From Fragilariopsis cylindrus CCMP1102 (taxonomy: Eukaryota > Bacillariophyta > Bacillariophyceae > Bacillariales > Bacillariaceae), in the NCBI GenBank assembly GCA_900095095.1, contig FMBT01000411.1:1-64000 (forward strand): 64,000 bases of DNA, given 5' to 3'. Shown here piece after piece: positions 35,045 through 47,115 of this stretch. A model generated the notes under the pieces. That model ran no database searches, was not told where the DNA came from, and worked only from the letters and a program-made list of their open reading frames with translations. Position 1 is the first letter of the stretch. Each line of letters opens with the position of its first letter. The position numbers and the translations under genes are program-made.

Positions 35045-35665
35045 ATGGGTTCCCCATCGACGCTCCGTACCGACGTTCCGTTTTGTAGCGGCATTCCTTA
35101 TTGGCATCCTCCGTACAGTACGTACCAATATTCCATCCGAGAGAGTAAACGACCATTTGGAATTTCACCATCAAACCAGCCCTTCTGATGTCTTCCAGAC
35201 AGTCGTGCAAGTATCTTGTTTGGACTATTGTGAATCTGGTGGTTCTTTTGATTTTCCATCGTTCTGTTCGTCGACATACTTAATGCTGTTGACGATAGAA
35301 ACGAGCGTCCTATAGCTGTCGCAGAATACCTCATATACAATTTTGGGACCAATGCACTTTGGATCTTGGAAGTTGCACTGAACACCTATGAGAATTGGAG
35401 AGGCAATTCCCATCTATCGGCTGACAAAGGCTACAGGATGATAGCGGAATGGGCCGTATCTATTTATTATGTATACGAATCCATAAGCCTCTTGATTGAA
35501 TGGAAACTCAACAAAAGCGACTTGAGCGAGGATTTGTCGGTAGCAGTTATCGGGATAGTTTCTTATTCCTACCTAACTGCTTCAACCTTCCAGACTTACT
35601 ATACGTTACTGCCAAAGTGCGAGTACGAACAAATTCAAGAAGAACCATCTACTCTTACTATTTGA
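35045..35665 (+). CDS. Small multi-span membrane protein, frame-broken
   Basis: Not recognised, and easy to miss because it is split over three frames. Starting at the ATG of 35045 it reads MGSPSTLRTDVPFCSGIPYW, a Pro/Tyr-rich tail (HPPYSTYQYSIRESKRPFG), then after a break at ~35179-35182 (one base missing in CCC) a hydrophobic span KYLVWTIVNLVVLLIF. After a second break at 35256-35257 (one extra C) the span continues IVLFVDILNAVDDRNERPIA. Further hydrophobic segments are YNFGTNALWILEVAL, AEWAVSIYYVYESISLLIEW and LSVAVIGIVSYSYLTASTF. The product is ~206 residues with about four spans and an acidic C-terminus. Charge breaks and span spacing make chance unlikely. It could be a decayed copy rather than a live gene. 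Confidence 0.5.
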
Positions 35666-35996
35666 CACAATACACATGTCGAAATAATAATGGACTCACT
35701 TGGAGTTTGGATGCCTTTTTGACTAAAAGAAAGTTTTGTATAATGAAACGCGAGTTCAAGTCAGGCTCTCAAACACCAAATTATTCCATCCAGTAAGCAC
35801 CAAAAGAGTGATGGGAGAAGCATTTACTTCTGCGTTATTGCTTGAGTCTTCTCGATTATTAAAAAATCATTTGGCAAATTTTTTGATCTATTGAATACCT
35901 TTAAAAACCAATCATTTTTGTTATTAGCCTCTATTTTCTAAAATGAAATTGTCAATTCTATACAAAAGACACAATTGAGTGAGTTCTTAATTCTCT
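35666..35996. other. Intergenic, convergent 3' regions
   Basis: This lies between the small membrane gene (+) and the DENN-WD40 gene (-). Nothing recognised. Confidence 0.45.
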
Positions 35997-38900
35997 TCAA
36001 TCGTATATCTTCCCAACCAGTTTTCGCATTCGAATTGTACCATCTAAGGAACTTGTTAAGAATCCTTTATCAATGTTATCAGATGATGAATGTTCCTCGT
36101 TGTCTACAGAGACACGATTACTTGATGGATTATTTGATGCAAAAATACGATCCTGCGAAAAGGATTCAAAACTAGAAATTATTTCGCAATGTCCTGTCGG
36201 TGATTCCTCTAACAAATTTCCTGTGGCAACATCCCATTTTCTCATTATAGCATCCGACCCGATACTCAAGAAGGAAGTCATCGGGTCAGTTACACTTCTT
36301 GCTAAGTGGACAGGTCCTGCAGCAGATAGGTACTGCATATCATTCGCGTGGTTGTTGCGTATCGACGCCGATGGCTGCCGTACAATCCTGCAGCCCTTAC
36401 TACCAATGTCCTTCTTGTTAGACTGGTCATGATCTATCGTATTAGAAAGGGACCGGAAATCCCAAGTAGCGATAGTTCCATCTGCTCCAGCGCTTACCAT
36501 ATAAGGATCAGTTCTGGAACCAACCAAGAGATCTGATATGGGAGATCGATGATGTCGGAGCATAAAAAGGGGCGAACTTCGAACTCGCGCATCCCATAGG
36601 GCCACGGAACGGTCTGATGATGCAGAAACTATTGTATTTGGTCCCCAATATTGCACATTCGTGATCCATCCAAAGTGACCACACAATCGATGTATACACT
36701 TGTTTCCGTTCAGATCCCAAACACGAATAGCCCGATCAGCTCCACCACTTAATAGATGGTCACCATGCCAAGCTGTTTTGATACAAAGAATACGACCAGT
36801 ATGACCACTTAGTGTACTGAGGGCATCGCTCCCTCGACCACGTTGTTGTTGATGCTGCTGGCCAGCACTAGACCCTCCATCACCATCACTTGAGTTAATA
36901 GCATTTGTTCTTCGACTTCCGGTGGGTGCCCTCAAGGACCATAACTTTATTGAACCGTCTGCTCCTCCTGTGACCAAAGAATCTGGACGATATACTTGGG
37001 ATGGTATATCGATGCAAGTAACTCCACCCCGATGTCCTGATAGAGCCCGTCCTCGAAGGGAGTATTTTAATCTAGTAGCAGCATTACCATTCTTAGGATA
37101 TTCATCATTCTTGGTCATTAAAATTGACGAGTAAATATCCTTCACCGACCATACTCGTAGATCTCCAGCAGTAGTACCAGCAATAACTCGACTTCCCTCC
37201 ATTGAGTCTAGTATGTCAAGTTCCCCATCCGCGTCTTCTGTATCTTTTGTTGAAGAAGGATTTGGTGTATGCGATGTATCCCCATATGCAGCTGCCAGGC
37301 AACTAACTGCTCCAACGCCATATTCGCCATCCGAGGATGAACCTGTTCTCGCTCGACTCGCGCTACCCCAATCCAAATGGATCCCTCTGACTTCTGGTAA
37401 TGAATTAACTTTTGAGGATACATCTTCGGCTACCCATGTATTTTCAATGGAATGAGCCAGAAAGACACCACCATCAAGTCCTCCGCTGGCTACCATGGAA
37501 GAACCAAAGGAAGCCAGTGCTGTTACAGCAGATCTCTTCATGTAGTCGTCAGATGATGGTACGGTGTTTAAATCTGGGTTACCTTCATTGAACTTGATTA
37601 TACCTTGAGAAGTAGGAGCTGCCGGATGGCACCAGCCAAACTCTTTCCAGATAAAACTGGATTTATCTCGAGTAATTCCTTCTTCGGAAATTTCTATACT
37701 TGTTTGACTAACGTCTGGTCCTTTTCGAACCATATCGATGTCCCCCGTGCCACCCATATCAGATTGATCTCGTCGAATACTTATCCTGCGTGCAAGCATA
37801 AGGAGCTGTCTCCCGCGATCATCACAAAACCAGCCATGTTCTTGACTTGCTCGCATCGCAAACCGAGAAAGCTCCTCACCAGGAATGCCATATCCAACCA
37901 TATCATAAAGCGTTGCAACAGCTGACTCGTATTCAACTTCTGCTTCTTCTTCTTCCTCGTCAACGCTCTCGGCATCATTTAGTCTGAACTCATCGGATTT
38001 CTTGACCGCTATCCGATCACGGAGATGCAAAGCCATAACTGCCTCCCAGACTCCTAGATCCGCAAATATTGGGTGCAAACCAACTCTGGATGTCATTGTG
38101 ATCACTATCCTCGATTGCTCATCATACATTCGTTCATTTTCATCTTCTTCATAATCGCCAGTTTCCAGTACCATGATAAAACCTGAAGAATTGGTAAGTA
38201 AACGGTATGCCAATTCAAACTCTGTGTATTCCATACAAGAATCTAACATTGCACAGCTCAATCGTACGAGGCAATCAAAGGCAACGCCGTTGAGACGAGA
38301 AGCAGAATTTGATACTGTGGTCTGTCGTCGCATCGTTCTGGTTCTTTTGCTCTCTAGTCGTGATCGCTGGGCTAGAATAGATAGAAGAAACAACTGTGCA
38401 GATGGATTACGCAAAGCTTTTTCTGCTTCTGCCATCAGATCTCTACCGTTATCTTCCACGAAAGGACTTGCTTGATCTGATTGAGATATAAGGTCAGTAT
38501 TCGCCCTATCTAGACAACGACGAATAATATCCCTACCTTTGGCGGCGGCAATTCGTTCCTGTGCCGGTGTCAAGGACGATATCCTGGATTGACTTGTAGC
38601 AGATGATAAGGAAGACGAATCAGTCATATCGTTTTTGGCCGAAGTAATCAGAGTTGTCAAGTCAATAGCAGATCCTTCTTTAGCGACTGCCTTCGTGCTC
38701 TCAGACAGGAATGACAAATCATCGTCATGTTTTGACTTCTTATCTTGAGCTAGCTTCCAAGTCCGAAATCTTCTATCGCCAATTGCATCTCGTAGTTTAA
38801 CTTTGTCATTAACTTTGATGCCTTGAACCGATATATTGAAAAGTGGATTGTATTGCCACGGGGTTCTTTCCAACTTTTCTAGATATTCCATGGATACAGA

Positions 38901-41900
38901 TCGTTTGTGTGGATCGGATGACGATACCGTTGCTTCCATATCTATTGTTGAGAGCACACTCGTCGTAAATTTCGATATATTCGATCATCAAGGCGCATAG
39001 TATTGATATCACGATACAACATATCAAAATCATCAAAATCGTTTTCATCATACAAATTTGATAGTAAGATTTCATTTTCACTGTCCTCCCCAGAGTTCAG
39101 ACCACCTCCGTTTTCGACACAAAAAGTCGGAATTTTGTCTTCAATTTTCTGCAAAGATTTCATTAAATGCGTGATACCTTTTTCGGCTTGGCTACTACAG
39201 CCTGATTCGTTAGATACTGTTCTCTTTAAAGACTTTTGATCAGAGGCCGACTCATCAAAAGTCTGCATGACTTCGTGGAAAAATGCAGCTTCGTCGCTCT
39301 CTAAAATCTCTAGTAATTGTTGGAAATTTTGCCCATTGATAAGCATAGATAGAAAGCGTTTGGTTCGTGTCGATATAACTTTCTTTTTACCAGAGGCATA
39401 CACGTTTGGTCCTGATCCTATGACCCTCTTTTCTTCATACAAGGCGGGTGCAATTTTCAAAAACTTATCTCGGTTAAAAACCGTACCCACGCAATCTTGA
39501 TACCCTCTCAACAATCCACATATTTCGATTGCGATGGTGACTCGAAATTCTCTCTCTGCGAGACTTTCAGATTCAAGACGGGGGAAGTTCTGTTCTAACA
39601 TACCATATTCTTCTTCTATCTCCTCCTCTGCATGCAACAATTGTAGACTGCATTCGAAACATTCGTTGCAAATGATCCAGGCAAAGGAGGTGGATGTTTC
39701 ATACTACCAGCTGCTTTCGACTTCATTTTCTCTTGGGAGTAGTCGGCATAAGAGAATCCTCTATTCAAGTCAACCACAACAGTATCATCTAAGGCTCCGT
39801 GTTCAATAAATTTTAAGTTACACGAAGGAATACCTAACATGTATGATATAGGAGCCTCCACGATCTCGATCATTCCAAGAGGGAGGATAGGGATGTACGG
39901 CAAAGACCACGAGAAAGGGTAGATCAGAGCAGTGATAACCTCAGCTACCATAGCGATATCAGCTATGTCTTCAGAATGGAACAGTATTTTACATTCGGTC
40001 AGCACAGCAGCGAGGAGGTAGTTCAGCCCCTCTGCACCAAGCAAACGACAAACAGATACTAGAGCCCGTCCATGAGGCAGAGGTGGGAGGCATGTTCGTG
40101 GTGGTAGCGATAATAAAAATCTATCTCCGGCAAGGAAAGGTATCGAACAATTGACAGCACCGGCGACGGGCTTTTGATAATTTAATGTAATGTTCGCAAC
40201 AGCCTTCTGAATCTCTTCTATATTTGTGGACTGGACGCCACCAGATGTCATAGAAATCTCTTCGCAAAGTCTCAGGAGTAGCGCTTCCATTACTCCAATT
40301 ATTGGTAGATTTGAAGTCAAGCAAATACCGATAGGCACCCAAAGGCGCTTCACCGATACTGGTGATTGTGAGTTGGGTTTTATCCCCATAAGAGTTTGCG
40401 CAAAATCGTCCTGCGTTGGATCAATGCCTGTTGGAGCTGGTACATAAAACCGGATCACAGCTCCATAAGTTTTCACAAGACTAGAACCGTATTCATCAGA
40501 ATTAGAAGCGATGACAAACCAAGAGAATGATGTTGTGCAGTTCAGACAGGCATCAAATGCAGCAATCGACGACGCTACATTTGGAGGTGATGAAGCAGGG
40601 AATCGTTTGAGATTAAGATCAGAATGAGACGGAGGAGCGATGCCTCTCCAAAGCCGAGTTCCTTCTGGAAAGCAAAACCATTGAACCATTTCTGGTAGGA
40701 GAGCTCTACGGCCTGATTTGATATGCAAATCGTTATCAGGAGGAAATTGTTCCAGTATAACAGATTCTGGTGTAGTTTTTACCCATCCTTTCATACCATC
40801 ATCCTTTTTCTGATTTCCGATGTCCTTGCAGCCTACAACCGCTAAGAAGTCAACAACACCTTGCTCAAGAGCTGGGTCCTCTGTTTTCGTTTCCTTTTGC
40901 GTGGTTTCTTGTTCCTCCGTTTGACCTCGAGCCTCGATACTCATTCGACGCGAGAAGGATGCATTTACAAGAGCAGATAACTTCGGGAAGCTAAATGACT
41001 CCTTCTTTTCGTCATCGTCGATACTTCTTTCGTCCAATTCATCTTCACTCTCGTCGAGAACTTCATGCGAGTATATACTGATCTCGAGTAAAACACTCGG
41101 TTTCTTTTGTTGACTGGTGACAAAAGTTGATTCTTCATCCGTACACTCAAACTGAAACCATTGCTCTAAACGAACAGTTTTATTTTCGTTTATAGTCCTT
41201 TCTAGTTCGAGCTTTGTTAAGGGGATCACTACAGAGCCGAGACGAAGATCTTCGGTCAATCTAGTGTTCACCTGTTCGTTGGAGGTAGTAGAACGGAGAG
41301 TAACCTCATAGTCAGACTTTGGTGTTTGAGTTTTTTTCATGGGAAGTGTTGATTGGTATTGATCTACTTCGCTTGTTTCTATTCCTTTCTCGTCGATCAA
41401 CATCCGTGCTACAGCTGCAGCAGCCTCAGCAGCCAGATCTGTGTTTGCTTCTTATTGTTATTAGTTCTATTCCAGAAGCCGCGTCGCGTACCTCCTCCAT
41501 CAAAAGAATCAAAAGATGATACTCGATCCACCCCCATACCAGCTGGAGGTCCACGTCCACCTGTCGGTCTAAAATGTTCGGTCGTTTCGGCTGTAGACAT
41601 TTCTCCCACAGATAATTGCCCTTGTACAGAATCAGCTTCATGCTGAGGTATTGCGGGGGGAGATTCCATGTAATTTAAGGGAGTACGAGCTGCCCGAGCG
41701 CACAATTCCACGAATAAACCCATCCTCTTAGGTTGTTTTAAATTGTCCCACCGATATTCCTGGTGGAAGTCTAGAATTATAACGAAGTGAAAGAGAAAAC
41801 GTTAGATTACATCAGAGTGTCCTGGTTCCTTTTCTTTCAAAAATTAAGATATAGTATTAACATACGACTTACCGACTGTCCCATTGTCCCGCTTGCTCAA

Positions 41901-43325
41901 AATCGTGGGTGTCGTAGATAGCACCTTTGCTGATTTGACTCTTTCAATACTATTTCTCCCTAGTTTTCCCATTATTATAGAGGTGCTGGATTGCCCATCA
42001 TCTGCATTTGCACTGGGCGATAAGTGTACCAACCCCAACTTCAATACCGGACACAAAGGCATATTTGGTACAACATGCAACGGTAAATCCATGGCAGAAA
42101 TAACACACAGGCGAATGCTCAAGCCTTGGCACGAATCATCTTTGTCCTCTCCGCCAGTCATTTCAAGATCAGGTACCATCATCTGAATATTAGTAGATTC
42201 TGTTTCTACCTTACTTTTATTATTGCTCACGTTGTTATTGTAAGAAGATTTTGTTTCTACCGTAGTTGTATTGCCTACGGTGGGGCTGGGCTTTATTGCA
42301 GTAGTGTTACTGTCCTGCCTCAATCCTGGTTCATCCACTAATGTTTTGAATTCATATTTTTTCTCTCGTTCTTTTCTCTCTCGTTCCCTAGCTTCTCTTC
42401 GTTCACGTAATCGTTCACTGATATCATTCGGTGCAGTTAGAGAATGACGATGCCGCCTTTCCTGTTTTCTATATTCACGAATATCAGAGGGATCTATGGG
42501 CTCTGTCAGCATTCCCAGGTCAGCACTTTTCGTCCGACCTGGGACTCTTCTTTTTGCTCTTTCTATTGGTTGATCAATAATCGCGACCGGTCGTCGCAAA
42601 CCATCTGATGAATTGCTACGGGGGGGAAGCTTTCGATTTTGTTGTCGATTCGCGATTCCTGAAATGTGCCTCGCATTAGCACTAGGTTCGTTGTTGCCAC
42701 TATATCTTTGACTCCGTCGAGCTGCCAAACGACTTTCAATATCGCTACGCTGTCGGTCTCTGCTTTGAGAGGAAGGCGATTCTCCTCGGGGTGGACGACG
42801 ACGATGATGATCGTTCGATATCAGACCGGCATCCTTTAGTTCTTTCCTTCCAATAGATGGAGAAGAGACTCTTCGTGATGGTATCCTATCAATATTATCC
42901 TCTTGTTGCTGCTGCTCTCCACGTTCCTGCCGTTCAGTTCTCAATCGTCTCGCTCTCATTTCTCGAATGCGTTCAATTTCCTCATCGGTTGTCATCGTAT
43001 TGGTCATAGCGTTTTTATTCTCTCCCGCAGTAGCAGGTGCCGATAACATCCGTCGTCGAGGGTCTCGCTCATTACGACTACTCCTCACAGAGGACCGATG
43101 GACGTCAGTTGTGCCACCATCAATTGAGAAAGGAGTTGTGATCGAACGCGGTGATGGTGCATGGAAGATTCGATATTGACGATTCAAAGAACGAACATCA
43201 TCTCCTCCACTATTATTAAGTACATTGCTTTCGTTTGCTTGTTCCGAAATATTATTATCCTCACTCAAACAACTTCTCATTCGTCTCGCTGTTCGTGACG
43301 ACGGTGGCAGCGGCGGTGGCGGCAT
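35997..43325 (-). CDS. Giant C2-DENN-WD40 protein (SCD1/DENND-like Rab regulator)
   Basis: About 2,409 residues. Exon 1 is 43325-41873; a 102-bp intron follows (GTAAGT...CTAG, 41872-41771); exon 2 is 41770-35997. The N-terminal ~400 residues are Arg/Ser/Glu-rich and disordered. A C2-like fold starts with LSIRLCVISAMDLPLHVVPN and resumes after the intron (DFHQEYRWDNLKQPKRMGLF), ending near LGSVVIPLTKL...VLLEISIYS. Then come uDENN-DENN (FIWV-like WFCFPEG, RLWVPIGICLTSNLP, LLGAEGLNYLLAAVL, YPFSWSLPYIPILPLGMIEI) and dDENN (LLRGYQDCVGTVFNRDKFL). At the C-terminus are about seven WD40 blades (GGADGSIKLW, GGADRAIRVWDL, SASSDRSVALWDA, SAGADGTIATWDF). DENN domains activate Rab GTPases; plant SCD1 pairs DENN with WD40. 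Three frame breaks (41415-41435, ~39625, ~38950) each lack one base. Start is the ATG before PPPPLPPSS; the frame upstream has none. Confidence 0.85.
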
Positions 43326-44785
43326 GTCTGCTTTATACTGGATAGGCAGCAGGCAGGGTAGGAAGAAATGGAGTGATATGGATGGATAGATGGATCTAAA
43401 TCCGATAATCTGATATACGTGCCTAAGGAAAGAATGCACGCAACGTCATGCCAATACGGTATTCAATGTAGGCTTTGTTGAGAATTAAACAGCAGTTGTC
43501 GACAACTTTAGACTAACTCTCTATTACTAGCTAGGTTACAAGTTACCTTTGAAATCCTGCTACTTTATTCGTGTCATAAGGTTGGTAATGCATGTTCAAA
43601 AGCTACAGTATGGATATTAAATTAAGGATGATTCTTACTTATTGCATAGACAGTAGAGTTTCGCCCAACTTATTTGTCAGGGGCGCGCTTTATTTTTTGC
43701 TGTTTATTTTGTGGTAAGCAAAAAACTTAAATCACACAGTAAGTGTGTATTCTATTTTATGTGTTTGTTGCCAAAAGTCTCTGATTTACTTGTAGTACTG
43801 CAATGTGATATCAAGCAGTAATGGTTCCTCCATTTGACATCAACATGTGAGCATTAAAAAGAAGAAGGAGCCGCAGCACAATCTTCATTGCCAATACACA
43901 TGGGATCATTCTAGAGAGAGCTAGAGAGAAAGAGAGGAAAGATCATCAACATGGTTCATTTTAGAGTTAGGGAGGGTATATGTTACTGGAAACTATGTAG
44001 ATATGATGATACCAAAAGCTCAGGATCTAATAGTAATCCTACTACATTAAACCTAAATGTGAGAAGAGATATGAGTACAACAGGAGGCACATATTATCCT
44101 ACATTCTACATTATGGTGTACACAATATTGAATGAAACTATATTTCTCGATCTTGGTCGCAGGGAGCACAAGCAAGCAGCAGCTCCTACCAACAATACAA
44201 TAAAATAGACCGGTGTGCAGTAGGCTCAGTATACCAAGGCTGCATGCATGGAGAAATCTATAGATTGAATATACTACTAGTAGTACTGTACTTGTATTTT
44301 GGGATGAATGCACGAAAGTTGCATTTCCGTTTTTTTTTTAATTGTTTGGTTTCTCCACGTGGCAGTACAGTACGTACATCACGGCATGGTTGATCGACAT
44401 CGTTTGTCTTTCGAGTGTCGAGAAAAAAGATTATCGTTGATCCATCGAATCCATCATGATAGCTAGCACACGTGTCACAACAACAAGCAAGGATAATAAT
44501 TGCACAAGCAAGTAGCACGAAGTAAACAAGTAACAAAATAAAATAGTAATACTCCATTACTGAGCGAAGCTAACAAAGCAGCAATCTATATCTTTGGATC
44601 AGAAATACTGACGTCTTCTCGAGAGCAGCCGATCGGATCACAAAAAATCTGAACTGAAGTTCCCATTTCACATCACAACGCATCGCATCGCACGTATCGC
44701 ACTCGAATCTCATTTCCTCTTCGAAAGGAAACGACCAGTTAAAAATATAACATACCAAGCAAGTAGAGAATAAATATTTATAAAT
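43326..44785. other. Divergent intergenic region, 1.46 kb
   Basis: This lies between the DENN gene (-) and the EF-hand gene (+). A 99-residue minus-strand frame (44557-44258) begins with a hydrophobic segment and then a Cys cluster. I do not call it because nothing supports it beyond the open frame. Several GTACTGTAC-like palindromes occur (~44284-44372). Confidence 0.4.
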
Positions 44786-45139
44786 ATGAGACAATTTTAC
44801 CTGGTAATATTGTTGGAGTAGTCACTGTCGTTGTATTGGCTCTACTATCGGTGTCGTCATCTATAACAAATACTGTTTCCGCTCAAGACGCTGGCTACGA
44901 CAACAATGATTATGGCGGCGATTATGGTGATTACCAGGACTACGGACAAGAAGAACAGGATGATTTATACTATGAGTACGCCGAAAAGAAGTACGTTTCA
45001 AAATTTATGAGATGGAATCATCTATCGCCCTTTTCTTGAACTGCCAATAATTTTGTGACTTTGATTTGATTTGACGCTTTCCTCACCGAAACTATTCGAA
45101 TTATTACTTTTTTTACCTCTCATTTCATTAATAAACACA

Positions 45140-45184
<45 letters not shown>

Positions 45185-45782
45185 GGGTGATGCAGCGGCA
45201 ATGCCAGGTGGACCAGGTGGTGGTGCTGGTGCAATGAAATTAGTTGCAACTGGTATAACTGCATGGGTGTTGGGTGCAAAATTTCATGTTGGTCGTGCGA
45301 CGAAAGAATTAAAAAGGAAACATAAGAGTGAACAAAAAAAATTGTATTCACAGTACTATAATGATGTATATAAGCTTGGTGATCAGAATAGTTTGCTGCA
45401 AGAACAGATTGAAGATTTAACAGAATTAGTTCAAAAAACTGAATCCAAAGCCGAATTAGAAGCATTGCAACGTGATTATGATGAATTTAAACAACCCGAC
45501 TTGGACAGTGATGATCGGATTTCACGTGCTGAGTTTAGTATGTACGTCAAAGATTATTTAAGTAATTATCCAGGATTAACGGAAAAGGATTATCCTAAAT
45601 TTGAAGACTTCGATCATGATGGGAATGGATTTGTTAGTTTTGAAGAATATTCAACACAAATGGCAGTCCAAGCCGAGCAGGCTGAATTAGAAGAATTGTA
45701 CAATAATGGTAGTGGGAATAGTGCTGCTAAAGCGCAAGCATATTCGGATCTCGCAAGAGGTGCAGGAGGGACCCGATTCTAA
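44786..45782 (+). CDS. EF-hand protein with SQYYNDVY motif (family member A)
   Basis: About 267 residues. Exons 44786-44990 and 45185-45782 (GTACGT...ATAG, phase 2). A signal peptide (MRQFYLVILL...VVTVVVLALLSVSSS) ends near NTVSAQ. One base is missing at ~44811-44817. A Tyr/Asp/Gly/Gln-rich segment follows (YGGDYGDYQDYGQEEQDD), then a Gly-rich linker, a hydrophobic span (LVATGITAWVLGAKF), a basic coiled coil with KKLYSQYYNDVYKLGDQN, and two calcium-binding EF-hand loops (DLDSDDRISRAEF and DHDGNGFVSFEEY). The topology suggests a type I membrane protein: acidic/Tyr-rich tail outside or in a lumen, coiled coil and EF-hands inside. It is paralogous to the gene at 52025-52686, with the intron at the same place and phase. 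Function unknown. Confidence 0.8.
45136..45182 (+). repeat. (AC)n microsatellite at a splice acceptor
   Basis: About twenty AC units form the 3' end of the intron and run directly into the ATAG acceptor at 45184, taking the place of the usual pyrimidine tract. Confidence 0.92.
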
Positions 45783-46547
45783 TATTTATAAATAAAATAA
45801 TATCAAAAAGAAAAATTGAATGATGACAATGAGGAGAATGATGAGAATGAATATCGTTTCATTTAAACTGTAAAACAAACTACCAGGACATAAAATTTAA
45901 CGCTACGATTGAATATGTAAAGCCTTTTAAGTGAAAAAATCTTCCCCACCATGAATAGCATAATCGAATGAATAAAATGCTATATACAATTGTTGTTGTT
46001 TTCGAATGTATGACACGAATGAATCTATCTCTCCCGTCATGTACTACGTAGAATAGGAAAGACAAGAGAAGAAAAAGATCGACAGTAACAATTGTGTACA
46101 TGACGTTATTGAAGAGAATCAAGACAAAATAGGAAAGAACAGCAGAGTAGTATGAAATGGAAAAAATATCTCTACTAATCCGAACAGTACAGTAGAGTAC
46201 ACAACATAACAACAAGTCTTTCTCTATTCTAACTGCCAACACAAACAATCCGTCTACTACTGTAACTACTGTAGTTAGTCTTAGTCTTTCCATGCAGTAT
46301 CAAATAAAATCAATAAATACAGGTATAATCTACTACTCCGTTTTCGTTTCAGTTCATATCGCAAAGGTTGTGTGTGTGTGTGTTTTTTTTCTGTTTTTTT
46401 CATTTTATCATGATGTGTCTAGTAGTTTATGCAAAGGACAATATTATAAATAAATATCCATTTCAGTAAGATAAATATTTGTTTTTGATTTCCTTCCCGA
46501 TCTTTGTGTGTTCGTTTTAATTGTTATTTCAATTTCAATTTTATTGT
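45783..46547. other. Intergenic, convergent 3' regions
   Basis: This lies between the EF-hand gene (+) and the P1/P2 gene (-). A (TG)n-T8 stretch is at ~46368-46390. No gene seen. Confidence 0.45.
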
Positions 46548-47115
46548 TTAATAATCACCACCACCTTCATCACCACCGAAAAGACCACCTCCACCGGAAG
46601 GTGCTTCAGCTTCTTCTTCTGGTTCTTCTTCAACAACAGCTTCTTCAACGGCAGCAGCGCCACTGTTGATAGAATTAATTTTTGTGAAAATATGTATAGA
46701 AAAAGAAAGAAAAGAACGAGAAAAGTTAGTATTTGTTTATTGTATCTTCAATCATCACATCCGCAATCACATCCACATGGGATGAATCTGTGACCGATCG
46801 ACGTCAGTTCAATTCAATTCAATTTTCTATCTTAAGCAAGATTATATGATTAAAAAGCAGCACTTACCCGTCACCACCGCCGCCTCCACCACCACCTGGT
46901 GCAGGTGTGTATGTCTTCATACCATCTTTTGATTTCGAAACAACATTCGCGAAAAGTGCTGCCAAACCAGCTGGTAAGGTGTTTCCAGACGCGGTTGCAA
47001 CTGCTTGTAATGTTTCTGATGTAATTTCACCACCTTTGGCAACAAGACAGGACAATGAAGCAATAAGTTCCTCCTTTTGACAGGCAGATAATTCTGCTAC
47101 GTTAATTGATACCAT
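46548..47115 (-). CDS. RPLP1: Acidic ribosomal stalk protein P1/P2
   Basis: A 120-residue protein of the large-subunit stalk that recruits translation factors. Exon 1 is 47115-46868 and exon 2 is 46662-46548, with a 205-bp GTAAGT...ACAG intron (phase 2). The N-terminal helical domain reads ACQKEELIASLSCLVAKGGE and LPAGLAALFANVVSKSKDG. A Gly-rich hinge spans the intron, then an acidic stretch (VEEAVVEEEPEEEAEAP) and the tail GLFGGDEGGGDY. The tail differs from the animal and fungal DDDMGFGLFD ending but keeps the GLFG core. The helical domain is closer to P1 than to P2 to my eye; I am not certain which. Confidence 0.88.

Noticed and set aside
44258-44557. 99-residue minus-strand frame with hydrophobic start
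   Set aside because: Only an open frame with ATG; no homology recognised, no intron or context support.
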